DNA from: Caldifarciminota bacterium UBA3073
GTDB taxonomy: Bacteria; Hydrothermota; UBA3073
DNA length: 8,019 nucleotides
NCBI GenBank assembly: GCA_002366725.1
Contig: DFBT01000071.1
Coordinates: forward strand, 1 to 8,019
Direction of reading: 5' to 3'
How positions within the stretch are numbered: the first letter of the stretch is position 1; each line of letters opens with the position of its first letter. The notes below the pieces were generated by a model, which saw only the letters and a list, made by a program, of their open reading frames with translations, searched no databases and had not been told where the DNA came from. The translations under genes were made by a program, and so were the position numbers. Positions 1 to 6,132 of the stretch are shown piece by piece.

Positions 1-1128
1 ATGAGGCAGATAAATCCCGATGTAGTTGCCGCTTATCCCATAACACCGGCAACGGAGGTCGTCCAGTTATTTGCGAACTTTGTGGCAGACGGTGTCGTGG
101 ACACCGAGTTCGTTGCAGTGGAGAGTGAACATTCGGCGATGTCTGCCTGCGTCGGTGCCGCCGCCGCCGGAGGAAGAGTTATGACCTCCACATCGTCTCA
201 GGGGCTTGCCCTGATGCACGAGGTACTCTATATAGCAGCCGCACTCAGACTCCCGATTGTAACCTGTGAGGTGAATCGTTCTCTCTCAGCACCTATAAAC
301 ATACACTGTGATCATTCTGATACCATGGGGTCAAGGGAATCGGGCTGGATGCACATATTCGCGGAGGAGTCACAGGAGGCGTATGACTCAATCATACAGG
401 CAATAAAGATAGCGGAGCGACTATACCTTCCCATGATGGTCTCCACAGATGGCTTCATATTATCACACTGCATGCAGAGGATAGACATGCTAAATGATAA
501 ACAGGTACAGGATTTCATCGGGGAATACAAACCGCATCATTCGCTTTTGCTGACGGATAAACCGTATACGGTTGGACCGCTCGACCTGCAGGACTACTTC
601 TTCGAACACAAACGTCAGGAGATAGATATTATGATGAACGCGGCACCCGTAATAGAAGAAGTTGGAAGGGAGTTTGGAGAGAAGTTCGGAAGACATTATG
701 GATTATTTGAGGGGTACAAACTGGACGATGCAGAAAATGTGATAATTGCCGCTGGAAGCACCGCCGGAACCGCAAAGGTGGCAATAGACGAGGCACGGGA
801 GAAGGGGATGAAGGTGGGACTTCTGAGAATAAGGGTTATGAGACCTCTCCCCTATAAGGAGATAGCGAGGACACTCAACGGCAAAAAGGTCATATCCATA
901 CTCGACAGGTCAGATTCTATGTCAACAATGGGAGGACCAATATTCGTGGAGATGAGGTCTGCACTATATGATGTAGAGAGCCGCCCACTTATGTGCGACT
1001 ACATATACGGCCTCGGTGGTAGAGAAATAGATGTGGAAGACATAGTAAAGGTGTGTGAAAGAGGTGAAACATATAAGGCGAAGGGAAAAGTAGACCAACC
1101 AATTGGTTTTATAGAATTAAGAGAATAA
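1..1128 (+). CDS. porA: Pyruvate:ferredoxin oxidoreductase, alpha subunit (5' partial)
   Basis: This is the alpha subunit of the multi-subunit 2-oxoacid:ferredoxin oxidoreductase, which in the cytoplasm converts pyruvate and CoA to acetyl-CoA, CO2 and reduced ferredoxin. Visible family motifs are AYPITPATE (residues 11-19 of the visible part), the VESEHSA segment around residue 40 that holds the conserved Glu next to thiamine diphosphate, and HSDTMGSRESGW near residue 105, which includes the conserved substrate-side Arg. A second domain follows from about residue 245 (IIAAGSTAGTAK). About 20 N-terminal residues normally precede the YPITP motif, so the ATG at base 1 is probably an internal Met and the gene begins off the window. 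Gamma and delta subunit genes are often just upstream, but that is not visible here. porB follows after 25 bases, so co-transcription is likely. Another 2-oxoacid substrate cannot be fully excluded. Confidence 0.93.
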   Translation: MRQINPDVVAAYPITPATEVVQLFANFVADGVVDTEFVAVESEHSAMSACVGAAAAGGRVMTSTSSQGLALMHEVLYIAAALRLPIVTCEVNRSLSAPINIHCDHSDTMGSRESGWMHIFAEESQEAYDSIIQAIKIAERLYLPMMVSTDGFILSHCMQRIDMLNDKQVQDFIGEYKPHHSLLLTDKPYTVGPLDLQDYFFEHKRQEIDIMMNAAPVIEEVGREFGEKFGRHYGLFEGYKLDDAENVIIAAGSTAGTAKVAIDEAREKGMKVGLLRIRVMRPLPYKEIARTLNGKKVISILDRSDSMSTMGGPIFVEMRSALYDVESRPLMCDYIYGLGGREIDVEDIVKVCERGETYKAKGKVDQPIGFIELRE

Positions 1129-1143
1129 TAGCTCAAGCCACAA

Positions 1144-1150
1144 TGGAGGT
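1144..1150 (+). promoter_or_regulatory. Ribosome binding site of porB
   Basis: TGGAGGT lies four bases (from the end of GGAGG) before the ATG at 1154, in the short gap after porA. It supports that start and independent translation initiation for porB. Confidence 0.8.
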
Positions 1151-1153
1151 TTT

Positions 1154-2074
1154 ATGCCTAAATTGAAAGAGTTGGTGAAGAATGGAAATTTGCTCACCGG
1201 TGGACACAGGGCGTGTGCGGGATGTGCGGGGTCAATCATAATCCGCCAGGCACTTATGGTTGCCGGTCCAGATACTGTAGCCACCATAAACACCGGATGT
1301 ATGGAGGTCGTAACTACTATCAATCCGTATACCGCCTGGAATATCCCCTTACTTCATGTAGCCTTTGAGAATGCCGCAGCCGCAATATCCGGGATCGAAT
1401 CCTGCTACAAGTCGTTTAAAAAGAAGGGAAAGATAAAGAAGGAGATAAATTTCATAGCATTCGGCGGAGACGGCGGCACATACGACATCGGACTGCAGGC
1501 ACTCTCGGGTGCCCTTGAGAGGGGACACAGATTTCTCTATATCTGTTACGATAATGAGGCTTATATGAATACGGGAATACAGCGTTCCTCTGCAACTCCC
1601 TATGGTTCCCACACTACTACATCTCCGGCGGGGAACGTCATTCCGGGAAAGAGGGAAAATAGAAAAGACCTGACAGAGATAGCCGCTGCACATGACATAC
1701 CGTACGTGGCACAGGCATCTCCCGGTTACTGGAACGATTTTATGAAGAAGGTGGAGAAGGCACTCGCCTGTGGTGGGCCATCTTTTATAAATGTGATATC
1801 TCCCTGTCCACTCGGGTGGAGATACAGTCCCGAAAAGACCATTGATATAGCGAAACTCGCCGTGCAGACCAAGTTCTGGCCATTGTATGAGGTGGAAAAC
1901 GGAAAACACAGAATCACATACAAGCCGAGAGAAGAGGTGGATATAGAGGAGTTTTTGAAAGCTCAGGGCAGGTTCGCACATCTTTTTAAGCCCGAAAACA
2001 GACACATTATAGACGAGATACGAGAAGAAATAAACAGAAAATGGGAAAGTCTGGAGCGCCTGAGCTCGACTTAG
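1154..2074 (+). CDS. porB: Pyruvate:ferredoxin oxidoreductase, beta subunit
   Basis: This 306-residue protein is the thiamine-diphosphate-binding beta subunit, partner of PorA. The ThDP/Mg motif starts at GDGG (105-108) and ends at NEAYMNTG (134-141). Four cysteines that match the ligands of the subunit's own 4Fe-4S cluster are present: C21 and C24 in CAGC, C49 in NTGCME and C218 in SPCPLGW. The length is normal for the family. The ATG at 1154 has a good Shine-Dalgarno and leaves the usual short lead before the CxxC. The gene follows porA directly in the usual A-B order and probably shares its transcript. An inverted-repeat structure begins at its last codons and may mark the end of the operon. 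Use on pyruvate rather than another 2-oxoacid is inferred from the overall match, not from a residue I can single out. Confidence 0.94.
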   Translation: MPKLKELVKNGNLLTGGHRACAGCAGSIIIRQALMVAGPDTVATINTGCMEVVTTINPYTAWNIPLLHVAFENAAAAISGIESCYKSFKKKGKIKKEINFIAFGGDGGTYDIGLQALSGALERGHRFLYICYDNEAYMNTGIQRSSATPYGSHTTTSPAGNVIPGKRENRKDLTEIAAAHDIPYVAQASPGYWNDFMKKVEKALACGGPSFINVISPCPLGWRYSPEKTIDIAKLAVQTKFWPLYEVENGKHRITYKPREEVDIEEFLKAQGRFAHLFKPENRHIIDEIREEINRKWESLERLSST

Positions 2075-2130
2075 CACAAAAATACGGGGTGATGGGTTTA
2101 CACCTCCATCACCCCGCAACCACGAGCTCA
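2061..2130. repeat. Outer inverted repeat around the post-porB hairpin
   Basis: TGAGCTCG at 2061-2068 is the exact reverse complement of CGAGCTCA at 2123-2130. The pair encloses the 11-bp hairpin. The left arm lies in the last codons of porB. Six of the eight bases are the self-palindrome GAGCTC, so the pairing carries less weight than its length suggests. Confidence 0.45.
2085..2116 (+). terminator. Strong hairpin after porB, possible transcription end or RNA-stability element
   Basis: CGGGGTGATGG (2085-2095) pairs perfectly over 11 bases with CCATCACCCCG (2106-2116), leaving a 10-base loop. It begins 10 bases after the porB stop. No T-tract follows (CAACCACGAG), so it is not a classical intrinsic terminator; it could protect the 3' end of the por transcript or work with Rho. 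An outer 8-base inverted repeat (2061-2068 and 2123-2130) surrounds it. Confidence 0.55.
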
Positions 2131-2245
2131 TGAAAGGTTCCACTATCTTTCAGTATTCCTCGGTAACCGATCCATCAAATTATCCCAGGATATTTGTCAA
2201 TAAGAACAAAATCGGACGAGTTATCGGCTGTCAGTGCTCGGGCTG

Positions 2246-2262
2246 TCCCGCCTTTGGCGGGG
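2246..2262 (+). promoter_or_regulatory. rho: GC-rich hairpin in the rho leader
   Basis: CCCGCC (2247-2252) and GGCGGG (2256-2261) pair around a TTT loop, with a further T-G pair outside. The left arm can instead pair with CGGG at 2239-2242, which is a weaker alternative. The hairpin lies 41 bases before the rho ATG. No T-run follows at once (GTGTGATAAATTTT), so an attenuator role is uncertain; it may also be a dispersed intergenic hairpin. Confidence 0.4.
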
Positions 2263-2293
2263 TGTGATAAATTTTACATACCACATATCAAAT

Positions 2294-2299
2294 GGGAGG
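2294..2299 (+). promoter_or_regulatory. rho: Ribosome binding site that fixes the rho start
   Basis: GGGAGG lies three bases before the ATG at 2303. It decides against the in-frame GTG at 2234, which has no Shine-Dalgarno and whose added residues are encoded by the leader hairpin. Confidence 0.8.
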
Positions 2300-2302
2300 C
2301 AT

Positions 2303-3550
2303 ATGAATATCGGAGAACTTCAAAAGAAGACCGTACGCGAACTCCGTGATGTGGCACAGGAGCTCAGCATTTCCAAAGTTACAGATACGAGTAAACAGGA
2401 ACTGATATTCAGAATACTTGAGGCTGGTGCCGAAAAGAACGGACTTATACTTGGCAGCGGTGTCCTGGAGGTACTTCCAGATGGATATGGATTTTTGCGT
2501 TCTTCAGATTACTCATATCTTCCCAGCCCCGACGATATCTATGTTTCTCCATCGCAGATAAAGAAATTCTCTTTGAAGACCGGTGATACGGTTATGGGGC
2601 AGATAAGACCCCCAAAGGAAAATGAGCGTTTCTTTGCACTCTTGAAGGTGGAGGCAGTAAACTTCATAGATCCCGACGAAAATAAGAAACGCATCCTGTT
2701 TGATGAACTCACACCCTTCTATCCCACCACCAGACTGAACCTCGAAAGGAAAAATAGCGATATATCTATGCGTATAGTAAATCTGTTTACCCCGATTGGA
2801 AAGGGACAGAGGGGACTTATTGTATCTCCACCGAGGGCGGGAAAGACAATACTCCTGCAGAAAATAGCGAATGCGATAACGGACAATCATCCAGAGGTTC
2901 TTCTTGTCATACTCCTGATAGACGAGAGACCGGAAGAGGTCACCGACATGAAACGCAGTGTAAATGCAGAGGTAGTATCTTCCACATTTGATGAGCCACC
3001 GGAAAGACACATACAGGTTGCAAGTATGGTCTTGGAGAGGTTGAAAAGACTTGTTGAGCAGAAGAAGGATGTCGTCATACTCCTGGATTCAATAACAAGG
3101 CTTGCGAGGGCGTACAATTCCGTGATACCTCATAGCGGCAGAACCCTCACGGGTGGTGTCGATGCGGCAGCTCTTCAGAAGCCCAAGAGGTTCTTTGGCG
3201 CCGCCAGAAACATCGAGGAAGGGGGTTCACTCACGATAATCGCCACCGCACTGATTGAGACGGGCTCGAGGATGGATGATGTGATATTTGAGGAGTTCAA
3301 GGGGACGGGAAATATGGAACTTGTTCTCGACAGAGAGCTATCGGACAGGGGTATATTCCCCGCAATACACCTGAACAAATCGGGAACCAGAAAGGCGGAA
3401 CTTCTTATGGCTGATAAGGAATTACAGAGGGTTTATATAATGAAAAAGATCCTGTTAGAGATGAATCAAATAGAGGCGATAGAACTCCTTCTGAAACGCA
3501 TGAACAGGACAAAGAACAACACGGAATTCCTCGCATCCATGAACGAGTAA
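2303..3550 (+). CDS. rho: Transcription termination factor Rho
   Basis: This 415-residue protein is the hexameric RNA-dependent ATPase that releases RNA polymerase from transcripts. It is close to the 419 residues of E. coli Rho and lacks the large N-terminal insertion seen in some phyla. In order it shows the Rho N-terminal helical domain (about 3-45), the OB-fold primary RNA site with DGYGFLR (60-66) and DDIYVSPSQI (77-86), Walker A SPPRAGKT (175-182), Walker B ILLDSITR (259-266), the Q-loop region GRTLTGGVDA (279-288), the R-loop EFKGTGNMEL (331-340), and the arginine finger in SGTRK (R363). E. coli Lys181 is Arg178 here, a natural variant of the P-loop; the catalytic Lys181 and Thr182 are kept. 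The start at 2303 has a good RBS and gives the usual N terminus. It stands alone between por and rarA, with gaps of 228 and 156 bases. Confidence 0.97.
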   Translation: MNIGELQKKTVRELRDVAQELSISKVTDTSKQELIFRILEAGAEKNGLILGSGVLEVLPDGYGFLRSSDYSYLPSPDDIYVSPSQIKKFSLKTGDTVMGQIRPPKENERFFALLKVEAVNFIDPDENKKRILFDELTPFYPTTRLNLERKNSDISMRIVNLFTPIGKGQRGLIVSPPRAGKTILLQKIANAITDNHPEVLLVILLIDERPEEVTDMKRSVNAEVVSSTFDEPPERHIQVASMVLERLKRLVEQKKDVVILLDSITRLARAYNSVIPHSGRTLTGGVDAAALQKPKRFFGAARNIEEGGSLTIIATALIETGSRMDDVIFEEFKGTGNMELVLDRELSDRGIFPAIHLNKSGTRKAELLMADKELQRVYIMKKILLEMNQIEAIELLLKRMNRTKNNTEFLASMNE

Positions 3551-3582
3551 TTGTCCAAGTTCCTGCCAATATAGCAAATTTA

Positions 3583-3676
3583 CCACGAAGGCACAAAGCA
3601 TCAATTAGAGGTCGCTCCACCACCACTCCATTATCCCATCGCCACATTCCTTCTTGCCGTCTTTGTGTCCTGGTGG
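3583..3676. repeat. Inverted pair of CCAC..CACAAAG repeats between rho and rarA
   Basis: CCACGAAGGCACAAAG (3583-3598) and the reverse complement of CTTTGTGTCCTGGTGG (3661-3676) agree at 13 of 16 positions, enclosing 62 bases. Similar accaCgaAGgcaCaaAG-type sequences recur between genes in many bacterial and candidate-phylum genomes, as far as I recall. No coding potential or transposase is seen inside. The rest of the 156-base gap (3551-3706) shows no clear promoter or terminator. Confidence 0.55.
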
Positions 3677-3696
3677 CTACCTGAAAAAAAGTTGAT

Positions 3697-3702
3697 AGAG
3701 GT
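3697..3702 (+). promoter_or_regulatory. rarA: Ribosome binding site that favours the rarA ATG
   Basis: AGAGGT lies four bases before the ATG at 3707. The alternative in-frame GTG at 3665 sits inside the right arm of the inverted repeat and has no Shine-Dalgarno, so the ATG is preferred. Confidence 0.6.
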
Positions 3703-3706
3703 TCCT

Positions 3707-5023
3707 ATGGAGGATTTATTTAAGAAGAAAAAGAGGGCACCCCTGGCAGATAGAATGAGACCGAGAAACCTCGAGGAATTTGTTGGACAAAATCATCTTC
3801 TCGGAAAAAATGGGCCTATACATCGGGCACTCCGGGCTGGCGAAATCTCCTCGAGTATCTTCTGGGGACCCCCCGGGACGGGCAAGACCACACTTGCGAG
3901 AATTATAGCGGAAGTGAGGGGTTATAGATTTGTGGCGTTCAGCGCCGTGCTCTCAGGTGTAAACGACATAAGGAGGGCGATTGCTGAGGCAAAGGTATCA
4001 AATGAACGGACGGTTTTATTTATAGACGAGATACACAGGTTTAACAAGGCGCAGCAGGATGCATTCCTGCCCTATGTTGAAGACGGAACGATAATCCTCA
4101 TGGGCGCAACCACAGAAAACCCCTCTTTCGAGGTTATCTCTCCGCTGCTCTCACGAACAAGCGTATATGTGTTTTACCCGCTCTCAAGGGATGAGATAAG
4201 AACCATCATAGACAGGGCTATTGCGGATGAAAGGGGGCTAAAAGAATACGAGCCCGATGTTCCGGACGATGTCAGGAATTATATGGCGGAAATTTCGGGT
4301 GGTGACGCGAGGGTCGCCCTCAACATAATCGAGTTTGCTGTGCTCACTGCGGGAACACGGGGGAAGGATGTGGGGCAAGCAAAAGGCAAACCCCGCAAGA
4401 GAACCGTAACGACAGAGAGGGTACGGGAGATAGTGAAGGAACTTCCTCTAATTTATGACAAGAAGGGCGAAGAGCACTATAACCTCATATCGGCATTTAT
4501 AAAATCTTTACGGGGTTCTGATCCTGACGCCGTCGTGTACTGGCTCGCAAGAATGCTGCAGGCGGGGGAAGACCCTCTCTTTATAGCGAGGAGAATGATA
4601 ATATTTGCGGCAGAGGATGTGGGAAATGCTGACCCCGAGGCACTTACTCTCGCCGTATCCTGTAAGGAGGCAGTCCACTTCGTCGGAATGCCCGAGGGTT
4701 TTCTGCCACTTTCCCAAACGGCGATCTACCTTGCAACTGCTCCCAAAAGCAACTCAGCCCTTGTGGCGTACGGGAACGCCCTGAAGGATGTGAAGAAATA
4801 TGGAGCCCTGCCAGTTCCATTACATCTCCGCAATGCACCAACCACCCTTATGAAAAAACTGGGCTACGGTAAGGGATATAAATATCCCCATAGATTCAAA
4901 GGACACTGGGTTGAGGAGGAATACCTTCCGGAGAAGTTAAGAGAGAGGAGATATTACTTCCCATCGACTTCGGGAAAAGAAAAAGGGATAGAGATGAAGA
5001 AGAAGTCTCATAAAAAGAGATAA
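3707..5023 (+). CDS. rarA: Replication-associated recombination protein A (AAA+ ATPase)
   Basis: RarA (MgsA, relative of WRNIP1/Mgs1) is a clamp-loader-like AAA+ ATPase that acts at stalled replication forks. The protein has 438 residues from the chosen ATG. It shows the N-terminal PLADRMRPR and VGQNHLLG (12-20 and 26-33), Walker A GPPGTGKT (54-61), Walker B FIDEIH (105-110), sensor 1 GATTENPS (133-140), an arginine finger in LLSRT (R150) and sensor 2 GGDAR (198-202). The tetramerising C-terminal domain follows with YDKKGEEHYN (250-259), SDPDAVVYWLARML (271-284) and the conserved YKYPHRFKGHW near the end. The start MEDLF matches the family N terminus. A short Lys-rich tail (KKKSHKKR) lies in and next to the 16 bases that overlap the end of the convergent exchanger gene. 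No promoter is evident upstream, so read-through from rho or a weak local promoter is possible. Confidence 0.96.
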   Translation: MEDLFKKKKRAPLADRMRPRNLEEFVGQNHLLGKNGPIHRALRAGEISSSIFWGPPGTGKTTLARIIAEVRGYRFVAFSAVLSGVNDIRRAIAEAKVSNERTVLFIDEIHRFNKAQQDAFLPYVEDGTIILMGATTENPSFEVISPLLSRTSVYVFYPLSRDEIRTIIDRAIADERGLKEYEPDVPDDVRNYMAEISGGDARVALNIIEFAVLTAGTRGKDVGQAKGKPRKRTVTTERVREIVKELPLIYDKKGEEHYNLISAFIKSLRGSDPDAVVYWLARMLQAGEDPLFIARRMIIFAAEDVGNADPEALTLAVSCKEAVHFVGMPEGFLPLSQTAIYLATAPKSNSALVAYGNALKDVKKYGALPVPLHLRNAPTTLMKKLGYGKGYKYPHRFKGHWVEEEYLPEKLRERRYYFPSTSGKEKGIEMKKKSHKKR

Positions 5024-5952
5024 TAGATATAAAGAGTATATATCGCCACAAATACCCCACCTTCCCAGCGCTGAAAACCCCTTCTAGTGGTCCCAAAAGT
5101 GATAAGAAGAACGGAGAGAAGTAGGAGAACGGGTATGGCAAAAAAGTGGGTGGTCACATCCACCGGTAGCGGCCGAACAAGCCCCGATACCCCGAGAACA
5201 AGGATAATATCGAGTATATTGGCGCCCACGATATTTCCAACAGATATCTCCTTATGCCCTTTTGTCACTGCAACCACAGCTGTAAAGAACTCGGGAAGGG
5301 ATGTTCCAAACGCCACCAATGTAAGTCCAATTACACTCTCTGAAATCCCGAAATACATTGCTATCGAACTGCCAGTCAAAATCAGAAGACGACTGCCAAC
5401 AATGACCATTAACGCCCCAGCGGAGAAGAAAAGGAGCTCTCGTTTAAGATTGAAGTCTGCCTTTGGAATCGCACCTTCTCTCCGCCACCCTTCTCTTGCG
5501 TTCCTTGCCTGCCTTAGAGAATATCTTATATACAGAAAAACTAAAAAGAGAAAGAAGAGGGAGATGGGTCTCGTTATTACCTTGTTGAAGGAGAGAAAGA
5601 AGAGGAGAACCACGGCCGCGAGCATCATTACACATTCTCTTTTAAGCATCTCCTGGGACACCGGCATAAATGTAAAGCACACGCAGCATCCGAGTATAAG
5701 CCCTATATTGGCAATGGGCGAACCAACTGCGTTACCAACAGCCATCTCAACTTTACCCATTGCCGCTGCCATAACGGATACGAAGAACTCCGGCGCAACG
5801 GTGGCAAAACTGACGAGGGTTGCTCCCATCAAAACCTTTGGGACATGGAAGCCCTCCGCCATTTCGGCTGCGGCGTCCACAAACCAATCCGCACCCTTGA
5901 GAATCAAAAAAAGGGCGACAAAAAAAAGAAGAATTGCCAACCACAAAGACAT
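5008..5952 (-). CDS. Calcium/sodium antiporter, K+-dependent Na+/Ca2+ exchanger family
   Basis: This 314-residue inner-membrane protein belongs to the CaCA superfamily (YrbG/CaxA type), which exchanges Ca2+ for monovalent cations. It shows about ten hydrophobic segments in two inverted halves, joined by a charged loop at about 143-172. Alpha-1 runs from GATLVSFATVAPE (43-55) to GNAVGSPIAN (73-82); alpha-2 from GLTLVAFGTSLPE (209-221) to GNIVGANILD (239-248). By alignment with the archaeal NCX_Mj site, the ligands are T51, E55 and N82 in alpha-1 and T217, S218, E221 and D248 in alpha-2. The alpha-1 Ser is Val52 and the usual Asn is Pro79, so the halves are unequal. A stop codon lies three codons upstream of the ATG, which fixes the start; TM1 begins at once, as is usual. 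It has its own promoter. Ion specificity cannot be read from the sequence. Confidence 0.93.
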   Translation of the reverse strand: MSLWLAILLFFVALFLILKGADWFVDAAAEMAEGFHVPKVLMGATLVSFATVAPEFFVSVMAAAMGKVEMAVGNAVGSPIANIGLILGCCVCFTFMPVSQEMLKRECVMMLAAVVLLFFLSFNKVITRPISLFFLFLVFLYIRYSLRQARNAREGWRREGAIPKADFNLKRELLFFSAGALMVIVGSRLLILTGSSIAMYFGISESVIGLTLVAFGTSLPEFFTAVVAVTKGHKEISVGNIVGANILDIILVLGVSGLVRPLPVDVTTHFFAIPVLLLLSVLLITFGTTRRGFQRWEGGVFVAIYTLYIYYLFL

Positions 5953-5986
5953 AAGCCATTATATCATAAAATCCCCCTGATGTCAA
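5950..5986 (-). promoter_or_regulatory. Consensus sigma-70 promoter giving a probably leaderless exchanger mRNA
   Basis: On the minus strand, TTGACA (5986-5981) is followed by exactly 17 bases and then TATAAT (5963-5958), preceded by TGA to give an extended -10 (TGATATAAT). Only GGCTT separates the -10 from the ATG at 5952-5950. A start six to eight bases after the -10 would fall at or inside the ATG, so the transcript should lack a 5' leader. The AGGGGG in the spacer looks like a Shine-Dalgarno but would lie upstream of the transcript. Confidence 0.8.
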
Positions 5987-5994
5987 GAAAAATC

Positions 5995-6047
5995 AACCAC
6001 AGAGAATACAGAGACCGCAGAAAGTAACCACTGAAAAACACGAAAAA
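5995..6047. repeat. CAGAG array with 9-base period
   Basis: CAGAG, CAGAG and CAGAA start at 6000, 6009 and 6018, each preceded by two to four bases of A/C character (ACCACAGAG, AATACAGAG, ACCGCAGAA). ACCACTGAAAAA and CACGAAAAA follow as looser units. It belongs by appearance to the same kind of intergenic sequence as the CCAC..CACAAAG arms near 3590. It ends about 10 bases upstream of the exchanger -35 box. No coding function is seen. Confidence 0.5.
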
Positions 6048-6063
6048 CTTAAAATTATCTTAA
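6043..6063 (-). terminator. Weak AT-only hairpin with T-run downstream of the secreted-protein gene
   Basis: On the minus strand TTAAGA (6063-6058) can pair with TTTTAA (6054-6049) around a TAA loop, followed by G and five T. Because the stem is all A/T apart from one G-T pair, it would be a feeble terminator. A run of eight C lies just before it on the same strand. Confidence 0.25.
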
Positions 6064-6088
6064 TGGGGGGGGATAACCAGTGGTGGCG

Positions 6089-6132
6089 AACGGCACATAG
6101 AAAGGCTGATCCTGGTGGGGAACTCTGCCGTT
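6089..6132. repeat. 7-bp inverted repeat at the 3' end of the secreted-protein gene
   Basis: AACGGCA (6089-6095) is the exact reverse complement of TGCCGTT (6126-6132), with 30 bases between. The right arm includes two bases of the minus-strand stop codon TAA (6133-6131). It could form a stem at the mRNA end. The 6061-6130 stretch otherwise has a G8 run (6065-6072) and no recognisable gene. Confidence 0.35.

Larger units (their letters stand above)
2131..2302 (+). other. rho upstream region
   Basis: This stretch between the post-porB structure and rho contains no convincing ORF. It holds a small dyad TATCC-CA-GGATA at 2181-2192, a direct repeat GGCTGTC at 2226-2232 and 2241-2247, and a GC-rich hairpin at 2246-2262. 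TTGTCA at 2194 resembles a -35 box, but no -10 lies at proper spacing, so I do not call a promoter. A long leader before rho would fit the autoregulation known for rho in other bacteria, but this is inference. Confidence 0.4.

Noticed and set aside
1..3. ATG at base 1 as true porA start
   Set aside because: Family members have about 20 residues before the YPITP region beyond what is visible, so the Met is probably internal and the window cuts the gene.
1349..2143. 264-residue open frame on the minus strand
   Set aside because: It is antisense to porB, whose metal and ThDP motifs are unmistakable; the translation has no motif and odd composition.
2194..2222. Promoter with TTGTCA upstream of rho
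   Set aside because: No acceptable -10 box occurs at 16-18 bases.
2234..2302. Longer rho start at GTG 2234
   Set aside because: It lacks a Shine-Dalgarno, the added residues are encoded by the leader hairpin, and the ATG at 2303 gives the normal Rho N terminus.
3665..3706. Longer rarA start at GTG 3665
   Set aside because: The GTG lies in the inverted-repeat arm without an RBS; MEDLF at 3707 fits the family start.
5973..5978. AGGGGG on the minus strand as ribosome binding site of the exchanger
   Set aside because: It is about 20 bases from the ATG and lies in the promoter spacer, so it should not be in the mRNA.
5087..5980. 297-residue open frame on the + strand
   Set aside because: It is antisense to the exchanger gene, which has clear alpha repeats. 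The frame is rich in Thr, Lys and Arg and has no family motif.
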